Origin: Arctopsyche grandis
Taxonomy: Eukaryota > Arthropoda > Insecta > Trichoptera > Hydropsychidae
Direction of reading: 5' to 3'
DNA length: 64,000 nucleotides
Assembly (NCBI RefSeq): GCF_051622035.1
Contig: NC_135357.1
Location: 36,067,691-36,131,690 of the forward strand
The notes beneath the pieces are model-generated. The model saw only the letters and a list, made by a program, of their open reading frames with translations, did not search any database and had not been told where the DNA came from. The first letter of the stretch is position 1. Each line of letters begins with the position of its first letter. A program made the translations under genes and the position numbers. Positions 23,501-33,349 of the stretch are shown piece by piece.

Positions 23501-25672
23501 TAAGACCGTGGATGCATTCTTGCGAGGTGCAAGGAGACACCTCTGTGAGAGTGCATATAAATTTAGTATTTATATGCACATTAGAGTTAAGTAATTAAGA
23601 ATGTATTTGATTAAAAATAAAAAGTTGCATTAAATTAGCTAAATAGTTAAAATTATATCAATAAATATAAAAGTTGTAAAATCATCGTCGAGATTCTAGT
23701 TATTCTTAATTCGTCTCAATGTCTGATCCAAATACGAATATCCAGCGGTATATAAGTATTTTACAAAATGGGAAAAATATAAACAAACATCTGTTGATTT
23801 CTGGAGCAATACCAAAAGTAAAATATTTCAAAGGTCATCATGTCGTGGCTAAGAAATTACTGAATTAAGCAAAGCAGCTGATATTCCGGACTTTTATACT
23901 ATAACTTAAGATGACCATTCGTAATGATTTTACCAGGACAGTGATGGGTTTTTAGGTATTTATCCTGGCAAGTAGTGAGATAAAACCAGTACACGTTTTA
24001 ATATAATAGATGGATAAATATACAAAGTCTTCGGCGAAAATGATATCTCCAACAAAAATATTGGCAAATTAGTCAACGTTGTTTCCATTTATCAGGAACA
24101 AATGCACCAGCCGAAGTATTTTTTACTTCGATGAACAATATATAGTCCAATGATAAAACGAAATTGAAGGTTGAAACCTTTAAATGTTTGCTAAGCACTT
24201 AGTATAAATTTAACCAGTCTTGTGTCGAACTTTATAAAAGCATTCACATTTTTGGAAAAAATGTCCTGGTTTCAAATTTGGAAAAAATGGTCACCTATAA
24301 CCAAAGAAGTAGAATGCATAGAATCGTTCTCAGCCTCCAAAAATATTGCTACAAAAACTCTGCGCGGCAGAGTTTGTTCACTGTTTGCTAAACTTCGTCT
24401 CTCTCTCTCTCTTGTCTCTCTTCTGACTTTCCGTCCCTCTCTTCGATGGCTCGCTTTTAGACGATACTTTTGTTAACCAGCAGTTTGGCTTAATGGTAGC
24501 TTATATATTTAGCACCACTGCGATCGATGGATCGACTCGCCAAACTGCTGGTTAGATTTGGGGGTTTTGTGACTCCAAATCGATCGTTTCTCTATCAGAG
24601 TTTGCCAATTTTATATGATCATTGTTGAAACGATTCCTTAAAATTGGTAATAGATCATTTCCTGTTGTCACAAAAATCTTTGTGTATAATTTGTAGAAAT
24701 TATGCACAGAAATCTGAAATCTACAGATGTCTCTATAATTTCGTGTTTATTATGTGTATACAAATTTTAATAATAATTGTGATGTATTTCTGTACTGATT
24801 AATTATTGTATTCGATGTTTATTGAACGTACTGTATACGTTGTTGTCTGACCGTTCTCGTACACTCGTCGCATTGGAGCGATCTGTAATGACGAGTGTAC
24901 ATTGATTGTAATAAAATATTAACAATGACCATTCTATGCATTCTACTTCTATGCCTATAACTAATAAGAGAAATAGCAACTTCAAAATAAATTAATACCT
25001 CCTCTATCATCAATACTGGTAGAGAGTGAAGACAACGGATACGTCTTACTTCGACCTGTCGGTCCACCAAGACCACCAGCTAATACGTGCAACTGAAGCA
25101 AAAGCATCGGAGCAGCTTCACAAAACGCATGCACCAGCCTCAACATACCTGAAACAAATCCCAAAATTGAATAACCAACCAATCTAGACGAATATACAAT
25201 TCAAATTATTACACATATCATATTATACATACACAAATTCCGAACTTCGTGCTTCACATAACGCAGATCGACCGGAACGAACAGTTTAGCATATCGCCAA
25301 AGCACACCCAGCTGCAGACAGTGGAGAACATACGGAGCATAACGGGAGCATCCTTGCCGTTTAGCACCATCGTTCTCATCGGAGACGTGCCAGTACCAAC
25401 GCAGCGAGACTACCTGAATGTCCAAACATGTAAGATTAGTGTCACAAAGTCGCAGTTGGACATGGTGTTTTTGAATGGCGTTTGCTCGGTTTTACTTGTG
25501 ATATTAGAAGGGAGGATACGATGATGGCTAGTGCTGTGGCAGCCGTGGCTGTGTATCCTCGTTCGAGCAGCGCGTAGCTCATCACGACATCGAAGACGAC
25601 GTCGCAGAAGTAGCCGGCGAGGGATATGACGTTGAATAGCACATCGCACAGCGGCAAAAATTCAGCCGCCAT
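15486..25672 (-). CDS. XK-related (XKR) family membrane protein, 14 coding exons
   Basis: Exons on the minus strand are 25672-25496, 25413-25233, 25148-24999, 23011-22866, 22789-22699, 22621-22458, 22380-22196, 20575-20493, 20420-20264, 20185-20041, 19238-17695, 17522-17396, 17312-17198 and 16036-15486. All junctions are GT-AG and phase-compatible; the total is 3816 nt, 1271 residues plus stop. The start is ACCATGG with an in-frame stop upstream. Family hallmarks include an N-terminal DVLFNVISLAGYFCDVV helix, RYAPYVLHCLQLGVLWRYAK, AFCEAAPMLLLQLHVLAGG, TFYMVMMVENC and AFMLLYYRYFHVRRLGYE. XKR proteins are multi-pass plasma-membrane proteins, some of which act as caspase-activated phospholipid scramblases; which role applies here is unknown. 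The weakest link is exon 10 to 11. If exon 10 is not spliced at 20041 it runs to a stop at 20002, giving a 505-residue XKR alone. Confidence 0.8.
16213..16687 (-). mobile_element. piggyBac-type MITE (copy 3) in XKR intron 13
   Basis: The right end GCCGCGGGCAAACGG abuts TTAA at 16688-16691. The left end is truncated at ACAAGCCCTGTACGCGG. It aligns along its length with the copies at 1895, 14961 and 21362. Confidence 0.8.
16707..16979 (-). pseudogene. LINE reverse transcriptase fragment in XKR intron 13
   Basis: The minus-strand translation has YIDDCYKLQEGLDGFAIYC and then NPEKCFILNFTRNKSIITHH, the region around and after the reverse transcriptase active site. The ILNFTRNKSIIT segment recurs at 49018, so both come from one LINE family. 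It is short and truncated at both ends. Confidence 0.65.
17695..19238 (-). CDS. Large exon 11 of the XKR gene: Ser/Asn/Gln-rich cytoplasmic tail
   Basis: A 1544-nt open frame is entered by the acceptor TTTTTTAG before 19238 and left by donor AG|GTAA at 17695. It opens with a short Ser/Glu-rich lead and then a charged helix, KLQEKKQKQLAELKIIEEE, which looks like a short coiled coil. The rest is low-complexity and rich in Asn, Ser and Gln, with no catalytic domain. The internal ATG at 19094 is not the start, because the helix lies upstream in the same open frame and the exon begins at a splice acceptor. The alternative is that exons 11-14 belong to a separate gene whose first exons I did not find. 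Confidence 0.65.
19525..19811. repeat. Tandem duplication of a unit of about 143 bp in XKR intron 10
   Basis: Two adjacent copies (about 19525-19668 and 19669-19811) share TCTCTACTGGATTCC, ACTCTTCGGCTT, CGACCTTCGACACC and GTCAATAGCGGAAGAC. They differ by a few substitutions and one or two indels. Confidence 0.8.
20041..25672 (-). CDS. XKR membrane core (exons 1-10, residues 1-493)
   Basis: Residues 1-59 (exon 1) hold two hydrophobic helices. Exons 2-3 carry the first conserved loop and the amphipathic ESAPQ-like segment (here CEAAPMLLLQL). Exons 4-7 carry alternating hydrophobic helices ending with LLVLTSFFAGIAFMLLYY near residue 364. Exon 8 joins as AG|A to give YRYFHVRRLGYE, and exon 9 contains GIPGVFNCRF. 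Exon 10 opens with a basic KRKKKK cluster near residue 448 and continues as a Pro-rich cytoplasmic stretch. Introns 3, 7 and 10 hold repeats; intron 3 has LINE-derived sequence within about 27 bp of the exon 4 acceptor. Confidence 0.88.
20600..21357. other. XKR intron 7, left part: AT-rich, no gene recognised
   Basis: A short plus-strand open frame at 20947-21216 has no recognisable domain and lies inside the intron between exons 7 and 8; I do not call it a gene. Confidence 0.5.
21362..21840 (+). mobile_element. piggyBac-type MITE (copy 4) in XKR intron 7
   Basis: TTAA at 21358-21361 is followed by ACCGTTTGCCCGCGGCCG. The element runs through the family body to GCCGCGTACAGGGCTTGTTC, where the right terminal repeat is missing. 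Confidence 0.8.
23040..23660 (+). mobile_element. LINE 3' fragment with duplicated tail, in XKR intron 3
   Basis: The translation has MRGILNVGRLKSIISMLDES, then GVFHRGVLMYNALPECVRSS-like and FLRGARRHLCE segments, the C-terminal end of a LINE ORF2. A related copy lies at 27720-28130 on the other strand. The last 165 bp, starting at CAGGTCTTCTAAGACC, are present twice in tandem (23327-23491 and 23492-23654). Degraded, with an in-frame stop. Confidence 0.7.
23700..24470. other. XKR intron 3 middle part, unassigned
   Basis: No domain or known repeat is recognised. A CT-rich simple stretch (TCTCTCTCTCTCTT) lies near 24400. Confidence 0.4.
24476..24930 (+). mobile_element. SINE, head type 1 + core + tail type 1
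   Basis: The head is tRNA-like: CAGTTTGGCTTAATGGTAGC resembles box A, while box B is decayed. The core is CGATCGTTTCTCTATCAGAG, then TTTGCCAATTTTAT and ATTGTTGAAACG. The tail ends in the hairpin at 24859-24900 and a TAATAAAAT run. It sits in XKR intron 3 on the strand opposite to the gene. Confidence 0.75.
24859..24900 (+). repeat. SINE/LINE 3' hairpin, stem type 1
   Basis: Perfect 11-bp stem GTACACTCGTC / GACGAGTGTAC around the loop GCATTGGAGCGATCTGTAAT-like. The same loop occurs on unrelated stems elsewhere in the window (see findings). Confidence 0.85.
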
Positions 25673-25727
25673 GGTCGCCTTCAGCCGAGATTATCACCTC
25701 CACGCTCCACGGCAGCATTGCAATGCC
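25673..25727 (-). other. XKR 5' UTR part of the first coding exon
   Basis: The acceptor CTATCTTCAG ends at 25728, and 55 nt of leader precede ATG at 25672. A TAA in frame with that ATG lies in this leader, which supports the chosen start. Confidence 0.6.
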
Positions 25728-25809
25728 CTGAAGATAGTAACAATGAAATGATAAGTATAATTTGATGCCTAATAAAAACACTTGTAAAGTTTTTGACTAA
25801 ACGGCTTAC

Positions 25810-26610
25810 ATCACTGATTTTTAAATGCTTTTTATTATCATGAAATTATGTTGACAATACATCTTATATATATTTTAATAGCTACTGATCTACTGATCAT
25901 TTTATATTTTACAATTTTAATTTAATTTGGTTAGTAATCATAGTATTATATTATTCTAATGTTAATGTACAGCATAATAGGAAAAATAAATCAAAAACCT
26001 ATTTAAAATTATTATAAATGCTCATAATATATCTAATACATAATATAAATTAAAGACTCTCTAAAGTCGATGACCTAAAGCAGATTGTGTTTAGGTAATG
26101 TGTGTGTTATACCTGAAGGGTATAGACATTTTGTTGTAATCACCGAGACTCTTCACAAGTGTGTTAGTATGGTTATTAGTGATTCTGTCATAGAATCTAT
26201 AGGTTAGTTTGTTAGTAATGTCTGTAACAAACGGAATATTATATATGGCATGCAGTTTTTTCAAGTTAGTATATATGGGTGTATTATAAATTATTTTTAG
26301 GGATTAACATCACTGAGTTCTTGTTCAATACTATCGGATATATATAATGATAAATCGGTAGTAGTCTTTTCATCCATAAGACATATCAATTATGCATAAA
26401 CTTATAACTGATTTTGATTTTTAAACGCTTTTTATTATTAGTAAATTATGTTCACAATGCATCTTATATCTATTTTAATAGCTACTGATCTACTGATCTT
26501 TTTCTATTTTGCAATTTAATTTTTTTTTGTTAGAAGTCATAGTATTATATTATTCAAATGTGAATGTACAGCATAATACGAAGAAGAGCTCAAAAACCTA
26601 TTTACTAGGT
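25810..26610 (+). repeat. Two direct copies of repeat family D
   Basis: The block AAATGCTTTTTATTAT, AATACATCTTATAT, AATAGCTACTGATCTACTGATC and ATGTACAGCATAATA occurs at about 25815-26000 and again at 26410-26600. Reverse copies lie at 28135-28215, 28320-28500 and 29700-29880, and a truncated one at 58083-58178. It is non-coding, about 190 bp, and may be a MITE or SINE. Confidence 0.7.
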
Positions 26611-26619
26611 CTAAATTTC

Positions 26620-27700
26620 AGTAGTTAGATTCTACTGTCGGAGATGTGAAGATGGCTGATGGATCAAACTTGTCAACACCAGGCCAAGATAAGTAAGTGA
26701 TGTGAGGAAGACTCACCTATTGGACCATTTATTTTAGCAATATATAAAAGGTAAGATTCAAATAATTCGATATATTATTTGTACAATTGATTAAAAATGT
26801 GTTTTTTTTACAATGTACAAGAAAATTCATAATAACAAAACAACAGAAAATAAGAAAAATTTAAAGAGACAGAAAGGCATAAAATAAAATTGACTTCAGT
26901 CGGAGATGTGAAAAAGGTCGATACATTAAACCAAAAGATATATACTAAGAAAGCTCCACTCTAGTTTTTCAAACCATTTAAATATTTGTTAGATTTCAAT
27001 AGTTGAAGACAATTTCTACATATGGACCTAATTTGATACATCTTTTTAGCAATATAGAAGTATACTAAAACCTAATAGCATTAAACAATAGTACATTGTT
27101 ACTAATGTTACCTATTATGGCTGAATTTTATAAAATTGACTATTGTAAATAGCAGTGGCAGCTCATCTATATGTGTATACGTTTTGGACGGGACCGTCCC
27201 GGTTTCAGATAGCCTATCCCGGTGTCCCCAAGCACAGCTTCGGGATGTCGAAATATCAATTCTACGGTAACAATTTGTATGCCTTTTATGCCTAATGCAC
27301 CCGTACGAAGGGTATTTTCTCTTATGAATAAGTTGTGGACAAGCGAAACACAATTGCAAGTCGCAGTTCTTAAAGCAATGCCAATTACCAAAGTAAATTT
27401 TAAGAATTTCATAATTATTTGAAATCAACACCAAAAATATTTGTTCCTCAGAAAAATATAAGACCACATACATTATTTATTTTCCCGTGTTCATTCCTGC
27501 TCTTTTCATTAATAAATAAAAACTATATAATAAAATATACGTTTTCTTGAATACACATAACTAAACATTGATAGATGTCCCGTTTTGAGGAGAAAAATTT
27601 ATGTATAGACTGATAATATTGAAATAAGATATTATTATAAATATTTATTTATATATATTTTAGCTATCAAGCTAATTTAAAAATACATCTTAAGTATTAT
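26620..27700. other. AT-rich intergenic stretch, no supported gene
   Basis: Near 27150, AGTGGCAGCTCATCTATATG resembles the hAT-like terminus at 45158, and a GC-richer patch follows. No matching right end was found and no coding domain is recognised. Confidence 0.4.
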
Positions 27701-27714
27701 ACTTAACTCTAAAA

Positions 27715-28130
27715 TTTATAATTAACTTATATGTACTGTCCCTCACAGAGGTGTCTCTTCGCACCTCGCAGGAATGCATCCATGTTTTTAGCAGACCTGA
27801 TGCACTCAGGGAGGGCATTATACATGAACACACCCCTGTGAAAAACACCCCCAGCCGTCTTATTCTTTCTTACTCTACTTACAACTAGTTTGTCCTTATT
27901 TCTAGTATAAAAAATATGTTTATCTCTATTCCTTATTATATAATCATCAAAATACTTAGGTAATAACTTATGATCTAACTTATAAACAAAAGACAATGTA
28001 CTAATATTTAGACTAATTCTAATACTCATCCATCCTAATTCATCTAACATGCTTCCAATACGCTTAAATCTACTCACATTCAAAATACCTCTCATATTAA
28101 CTAGAAACATTATAACATGTGTGAAATAGA
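27715..28130 (-). pseudogene. LINE ORF2 C-terminal fragment
   Basis: The minus-strand frame is open for 137 codons and reads MRGILNVSRFKRIGSMLDEL through GGVFHRGVFMYNALPECIRS to FLRGAKRHLCEG before a stop. It is related to the copy at 23040. This is the variable end of a LINE protein after the reverse transcriptase. Too short to be active. Confidence 0.7.
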
Positions 28131-28134
28131 TAAT

Positions 28135-28515
28135 GATCACTGGATCAGTAGCTGATTAGACGCATTGTGAACATAATTTATGAGCAATAAAAAGCGTTTG
28201 AAAATAAAAATAATAATAAAATTTTGTTTTATATTGTAATAAAAAAGCAGCCAAAATGAAAACAATGTAAAATACAAAACATAATTTTGTCAAAGGAGTG
28301 CTCAAGAATTGTAAATAGGTTTTTGAGCTCTGTTTTTCCTATTATGCTGTACATTAACATTAGAATAATATAAAACTATGATTACTAACAAAATTAAATT
28401 AAAGTTGTAAAATAGAAAATGATCAGTAGATATCAGAAGCTATTTAAACAGATATGAGACGTATTGTGAACATAGTTTAGTAATAATAAAAAGCATTTAA
28501 AAATCAAAAAAAAGG
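28135..28515 (-). repeat. Family D copies in reverse, one with a probable 14-bp target duplication
   Basis: The second copy (about 28311-28500) is bounded by AAAGGAGTGCTCAA near 28296 and AAAGGGGTGCTCAA near 28511, a near-perfect 14-bp direct repeat, and ends in an A-rich run. That looks like retroposition rather than cut-and-paste. The first part (28135-28215) is truncated. Confidence 0.55.
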
Positions 28516-28700
28516 GGTGCTCAAAAAGTTTGAGAAGTATTTGACGCGCCAATTGTCAAACTTTGCCAAGTGTCGATTTAAACTTTCTCGAAAGGGGGCA
28601 GTGACTGGATTGAAAATGGTTGGACGAGAACGAATCTCTACACGCACAATCAATTGGAATAGTAAAATGGTATAAATTGAGAAACTAGTATGTAACTCAC

Positions 28701-28960
28701 CTAGGCATTCAATCGCATTCCTAACCTCCAAAAGTGTGCCACAACTTTAGCAATTTCCCTTCGAATCCATACAAGATGGCGTGGCCAGGTTTTAATTTTT
28801 TTGCAGATTTTGGTCTTTGATTGTTTCGTCGATTTGGTTCGATTGTTTGCTAGATTTGGCAATTGGAAATTAAATAAAAATAATAGGAACAGAAACGTCG
28901 AAGGCACCACGGCTCGGCACACAAACAACTGTTGCTCAACACCTTAGCATCCGACCCATC
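28701..28960 (-). other. Candidate non-coding first exon of the XKR gene
   Basis: On the minus strand this richer segment ends in an excellent donor, CCTAG|GTGAGT (28700), and could splice to the acceptor at 25728. The distance and strand fit a 5' UTR exon of the XKR gene. This is inferred only from the donor and base composition. Confidence 0.3.
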
Positions 28961-29153
28961 TTTGTGGAGCTTTCGTGTTAAGCTTTTTAAATATTATATA
29001 TGTTTGTATATATCTATAATGTAATTTATTTTATCTATAACATTAACATTTATTTTTCCGATTTGTGAATTTCAACAAAAATAATAAATTATTTTCGTTT
29101 CCTACATATGTAGATGCAGTATTAGTATAGATGCAGTATCGCTAATTGGATTA

Positions 29154-29428
29154 TTAGTCACATTGCGGTGGTCACAAAGACAATTTTTGCCATTAAAATC
29201 GCGAATACGCAATATTTGGCACTCAAGTTCTCGTTATCGTCACATAGTTATCGTTAGAGGTAGGATAGTCACAGTGCTATCCATTGTTCGGCAAACCTTT
29301 AACAATGCATTTACAACCTTTGAACAATACACGGCCCCCTCAGGCTTCGGTGACTAGTTATCGTTAGTATAATGGACTTTTCGGCTGCCAGATGTTCCGT
29401 TATAGAGATTTTAGTGACTTTGTGACCA
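29154..29428 (+). mobile_element. MITE family B, split by a family C MITE
   Basis: It begins TTAGTCACATTGCG and ends GTGACTTTGTGACCA, with the body ATGGACTTTTCGGCTGCCAG shared with the copy at 30397. The family C insertion occupies 29255-29356. Confidence 0.7.
29255..29356 (+). mobile_element. hAT-like MITE family C, 102-bp copy nested in family B
   Basis: Termini are TAGAGGTAGGATAGTCAC and CTTCGGTGACTA. An exact 8-bp duplication GTTATCGT flanks it (29247-29254 and 29357-29364). The body is a foldback around GGCAAACCTTTAACAATGC. Confidence 0.85.
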
Positions 29429-29694
29429 GTGATCACCGAACCAGATATTGCAAGTAATCGTTTCCATGTTTCCAATCGTTTCCGTATGCAATATAATTGT
29501 ATTAAACAAATTTTATCTACTTTTAGAAGTAAAAAATATATGAAATTTTACAATTGCTGCTGTGCCTGAATGTGATATTTTCCACTTAGGTGAGCGTAGA
29601 TTATCGGATATAATTTTAACATATTTGTCTGGTGATCTGCGTTCATCTATATTTTCATAATTTGAATGTGATGTATGAGTGGAATTTATAGGTT

Positions 29695-29885
29695 TTTTTT
29701 TAGCTCTTTTTCCTATTATGCTGTACATTAACATTAGAATAATATAATACTATGATTACTAAACAAATTAAATTAAATTGTAAATTAGAAAATGATCAGT
29801 AGATCAGTAGCTATTAAAATAGATATAAGATGTATTATGAACATAATTTCGTAATAATAAAAAGGATTTAAAAATCAAAATCAAT
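29695..29885 (-). repeat. Family D copy in reverse
   Basis: Contains CCTATTATGCTGTACATTAA, GATCAGTAGATCAGTAGC and ATAATAAAAAGGATTTAAAA in the order expected for the reverse orientation. Confidence 0.65.
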
Positions 29886-30190
29886 GAGTGGAATTTTAAT
29901 CTACATACTCTCTTCCATTTGGGCCTCGCAGGGATGTTTTGTATTTTTAGCTTGTTCTTATTTATCGAAACAGGCTGCAGTCACAAGACATTCCCTTCTT
30001 TGTATTTTAACTACTCATTAAAATTTTCATTTATCCGCTATTTTATTACTTTCACTGTTTTTTTAATGATTGTGTTTAAATTTTGTTTTTTTATCTTATT
30101 TTTTGCTTTTGCTTTTTGTTCTATCTATTTATGTTTTGTTTTCTCCCTCTCTTGTTTTATTATTTTGTTTTTTTTTGTGTTACATTTTTT

Positions 30191-30324
30191 GACCATTGTG
30201 GCGCTTTAGGAATTCCTGTTATGCCACAATGGTCTGTTTAGAATAAAATAAATAAATTAATTAACGAACTCATTATATAGGCCATTGTGGCGCATTAGGT
30301 TCTTCCTGTAAAGTCACAATGGTC
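30191..30324 (+). repeat. Two LINE-type 3' hairpins, stem type 3, with AATAAA-type repeats
   Basis: Hairpin 1 (30191-30234) has the stem GACCATTGTGGC / GCCACAATGGTC. Hairpin 2 (30281-30324) has GCCATTGTGGC / GTCACAATGGTC with a few changes. Each loop keeps GC-TTAGG and CTGT-A-G. Between them are AATAAAATAAATAAATTAAT repeats, as at L2/CR1-type LINE 3' ends. The T-rich stretch 29890-30190 before it is probably the matching 3' UTR. Confidence 0.75.
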
Positions 30325-30396
30325 CTAAACTTTTAAATAAATAACAATTGAAAAGACTATTGAAACGATGCTATTAAATTAACGGTAATTGGAATG

Positions 30397-30555
30397 TTAG
30401 TCACATTGCGATCGCCCAAAAGACAATTTTGCCATGAAAATCGCGAATACGAAATATTTTGCACTCGAGTTCTCGTAAGTATGATGGACTTTTCGGCTGC
30501 CAGATGTTCCGTTATAGAGATTTTATTGCCTTTTGGGCGAGTGCTTTGTGACCAA
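30397..30555 (+). mobile_element. MITE family B, uninterrupted copy
   Basis: The ends TTAGTCACATTGCGATCGCC and the reverse complement TTGGTCACAAAGCACTCGCC pair as an imperfect TIR of about 30 bp that continues through CCAAAAG-CAAT. No coding capacity. Confidence 0.7.
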
Positions 30556-30630
30556 TAATCACCGAACCGATATTATTATTATGATGATATTATGTTTATG
30601 TTGTATTATATTGTTATAATTGAATAACTG

Positions 30631-30672
30631 GCCACAGCGACGCGTTGGATCTCTCTGTAATGTCACTGTGGC
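30631..30672 (+). repeat. LINE-type 3' hairpin, stem type 4
   Basis: Stem GCCACAGCGAC / GTCACTGTGGC around the loop GCGTTGGATCTCTCTGTAAT. It is followed by AAAATAAAATAAAAATAAAT repeats. Confidence 0.75.
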
Positions 30673-30870
30673 TAATAAGTTAAAATAAAATAAAAATAAA
30701 TAAAAACTTAAAAATTATGTCCAATTATAGAAACGAAGAGTTCATTTAACGAGAATTGGTGAAACTAAGTCCACCAGTTTTTCTGTTTCATAAATTTTAT
30801 CATCTACTTGCGAAATACAGCAAGAAAGAGTATAAAATGTATATGAAAACTACTGATTGAATATAATCAT

Positions 30871-31012
30871 TAGAGGTCGGAATCTGAAGGGGCCGGAAAC
30901 GTGCCGCCTATTGTTCCATTGTTGTAAATCCTTTGTAAAAAAGGTTCGGCAAACCTTTAACAATGCATTTACAATCTTTGAACAATAAACAGCCCCTTCA
31001 GATTCCGATTAT
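30871..31012 (+). mobile_element. hAT-like MITE family C copy
   Basis: It starts TAGAGGTCGGAATCTGAAGG and ends CCTTCAGATTCCGATTAT, an inverted repeat of about 18 bp, and has the family body TGTTCCATTGTTGTAAATCC. The target duplication is unclear (ATAATCAT against TTAATCAT). Confidence 0.75.
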
Positions 31013-31394
31013 TAATCATAATGGGTACTAAGCGGAGAGTTTTTTCACGGAAATAAAAATACATTTGTATATTTATTTAATGTAAACATTTACAATTTCA
31101 TTACATTCGTACAAATTCTAACGGAGTTTGAATACATACAGTGAGAAAAAATTTACCGGAATTTTGTCCGGCGCTTAATAGGTTACCATTGGAATGCGGC
31201 AGACCAGTGGCGCTCAACTTGCATTCCTACCATATATTCGGAATAAACATTGCAATATTAAATACTATCCTTCGCATCATATGCACATTTCAAAATATAT
31301 TTTTTGGTTTTAAAAATCCAAGCCTAATGTTTATTTAAAAAATAAACTCGTTTGAAAAAATAAAATATGTATTTTTTTGATTCTTTTGTTTCTT

Positions 31395-31919
31395 TCACAT
31401 GAATAGATGTTTTCTTTTAGGATGATTAAATCTTCTATCGCCTCTTTTGGCACGATTTGCCGGGTCCTCATCAAACCAACCTATCCTGAAAATCGTCAAT
31501 ATGTTTAATGAATCAATTCAAGAGATCATTTCAATTAAAACGATCATATTTCGTGTGTACAAATGACTCTCTAAAACCCCATAGTCGTATTTATCCTTCG
31601 GTCCTTTGCCTCTGACCGTGTTCAACTTTTCAGCGTAATACGAAACTTTTTCAATGTCCACATTCGAATTGAACGATTCATACCTACTGTAAAATTTTCC
31701 GCAAATCGGATTCACTGAAAGAAAAAATCAATTAACTTATGGAAAATGAATTACATAATTTGCTTGACTAAACAAACGAATACCTAAATAGTTAGGAGTG
31801 TAATCTTTAAATATGCAGAAATGTTTTTCTTCTCTTTTAATGTATTCTCTCAGCATTTGCTTGTCTATTAAAGGGCGGTCACCGAATGTGCAAAATGTAT
31901 TTATTCTACTTTCGGCCAT
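31395..31919 (-). CDS. CFAP144: CFAP144/FAM183-like ciliary microtubule-associated protein
   Basis: Three exons on the minus strand, 31919-31784, 31714-31561 and 31485-31395, join in phase (G|TG, then TT|G) into 126 residues; vertebrate family members are of similar size. The start is AACATGG; an in-frame ATG at 31961 is weaker. Similarity covers the whole chain: LREYIKREEKHFCIFKDYT matches the family N-terminal ELIKKEQ-like helix, GPKDKYDYGVLES precedes IGWFDEDP, and RGDRRFNHPK matches the C-terminal IGW...RDDRRLNH signature. CFAP144 is known as a protein bound to the ciliary doublet microtubule, so expression in sensory neurons and sperm is expected. The donor after exon 2 is GTACAC, slightly weak. 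A nested hAT element starts 117 bp upstream of the ATG. Confidence 0.82.
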
Positions 31920-32468
31920 GTTTATGGTTAATTTAAGTGCAAATGAACATATGAATTGCAAGCCTCATTAACGATGTTTAATTTGTTTATGTTTTGGTCC
32001 TAACACGAAAATACTACGATCATTGTCGCAAGATCCAGGCCCACGCCTAACACATGTACAAATGTGTGCAACGCACACAGGCGGCTGAAATATAAGGGCG
32101 GCCGAAAGAAATGCGAGTGGAAAATATTATATTCCTTAAAAAATTTGTAATTTTTAAAATGCATTAAGTTTTCTTGTTGTATATTTGTGGATTGCTGTTG
32201 CAAGTTACAACTTTTAACACACCCGAACTATAATTCGGGGAAATAATGGGATAGCAGGTATAGCTTCGGTCCGCATGGAGCTATGTCGGTGCTACTTTAG
32301 TATGCAGTCTACCTTAGCATGCGATCTACCTTTGAATCGCAGTCGACTATTTTTTTTTATTTGTATCGTAGAAACGAAATGTTTATTACAATTTTTGTTT
32401 TTTTCTGCCGCACCATAATGTTGTCGAAGCATTTCTATCAAAATATCGTCAGCAGATACATATCTCTT

Positions 32469-32908
32469 AACCAAATCTTAAATGAATAGGGCCAACCTTA
32501 ACTTAACCTAACCTATCCTGATCCTTTAACAAATAGGTGTTGGCTGCTAAGAGATGTTTTTTTTTTTGAAAATATTATTGAAACCAAACTTAAAAAAAGA
32601 GATATCTTAGCAGCCAACACCTATTTATTTAAGGGTCAGGATAGGTTTGGTTAAGTTAAGGTTGGCCCCATTGATGTATAATACACTAGATCCACCCTCA
32701 CGTCTTATACTGGTCTCCCTTTTGGCGCATGCACAGTTTCTCTTAGTAGGTAGGTAGGTACCGCTGCGTCGTAGGGAACTTCCCCGCTAGTTAAACCCCC
32801 CGCACCCCTCAGTTAGTGAAGACAAGATCTCCGACCAAAATCACACGTCAGGGCCCATCTATGTGTATTATACATCAATGGTTGGCCCTATTCATTTAAG
32901 ATTTGGTT
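32469..32908. repeat. Foldback element nested in the hAT element
   Basis: The left arm 32469-32553 (AACCAAATCTTAAATGAATA, then GGGCCAACC, then GTGTTGGCTGCTAAGAG) pairs with 32604-32668 joined to 32889-32908. The right arm was cut by the insertion at 32669-32880. The centre is an A/T-rich loop of about 50 bp. The arms include TTAACCTAACC, which is telomere-like only by chance length. Confidence 0.8.
32669..32880. mobile_element. 212-bp TIR element nested in the foldback arm
   Basis: Perfect 18-bp terminal inverted repeat CATTGATGTATAATACAC. An exact 8-bp duplication GTTGGCCC flanks it (32661-32668 and 32881-32888). CA ends and an 8-bp duplication fit either a P-like or a hAT-like MITE. Confidence 0.88.
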
Positions 32909-33349
32909 GTTTGAGTCGGTATTATTCAGTCTCAGTGTCACACGCGAGAACTGAGACAGTGAGACCGCATATTAAAGTAAAAACGTGAAGGTAGACCGAA
33001 TACTAAAGTAGCACCGCTAGGTCTATGTTCTCTATTATCTTTGCGACTGACAGATGTAATTTTTCGAGTATTGGTTACTACATTTTCTTGAATAAACTTG
33101 AAAATGTTCAGTCTTTCTTGTCGTCTGGTTCTGTTCAGAACTAAACGTTTTGGTTTTCTGGTTAATTTTTATTATGATAAAAAATTTCTCACACAATATA
33201 TATATTGCAAGGTAAGATTTTTGCACTATTTGCATGCACTTCATTTTTTAAATTAATATGATTTATACAAATGATGACAAAATTAAAGAGCGGCCGATTT
33301 CAGTTTGTACATAGGCGGCCGAACTCCTAGGCGCGGCCCTGGCAAGATC

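Larger units (their letters stand above)
32036..33341 (+). mobile_element. hAT element upstream of CFAP144, with nested insertions
   Basis: The left end CAGGCCCACGCCTA and the right end, on the minus strand, CAGGGCCGCGCCTAGG form a TIR. An exact 8-bp duplication GCAAGATC flanks it (32028-32035 and 33342-33349). Internal inverted blocks include GGTGCTACTTTAGTAT near 32290 and its reverse complement near 33010. No intact transposase was seen. A foldback element (32469-32908) and a 212-bp element (32669-32880) lie within it. Confidence 0.82.

Noticed and set aside
29919..30209. Hydrophobic 96-residue membrane protein
   Set aside because: It is a T-rich strand artefact (poly-Phe/Leu) that runs into a LINE 3' hairpin; most likely LINE 3' UTR.
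32488..32520. Interstitial telomere repeat (TTAGG)n
   Set aside because: CCTAACC appears only once or twice inside a foldback arm; there is no array.
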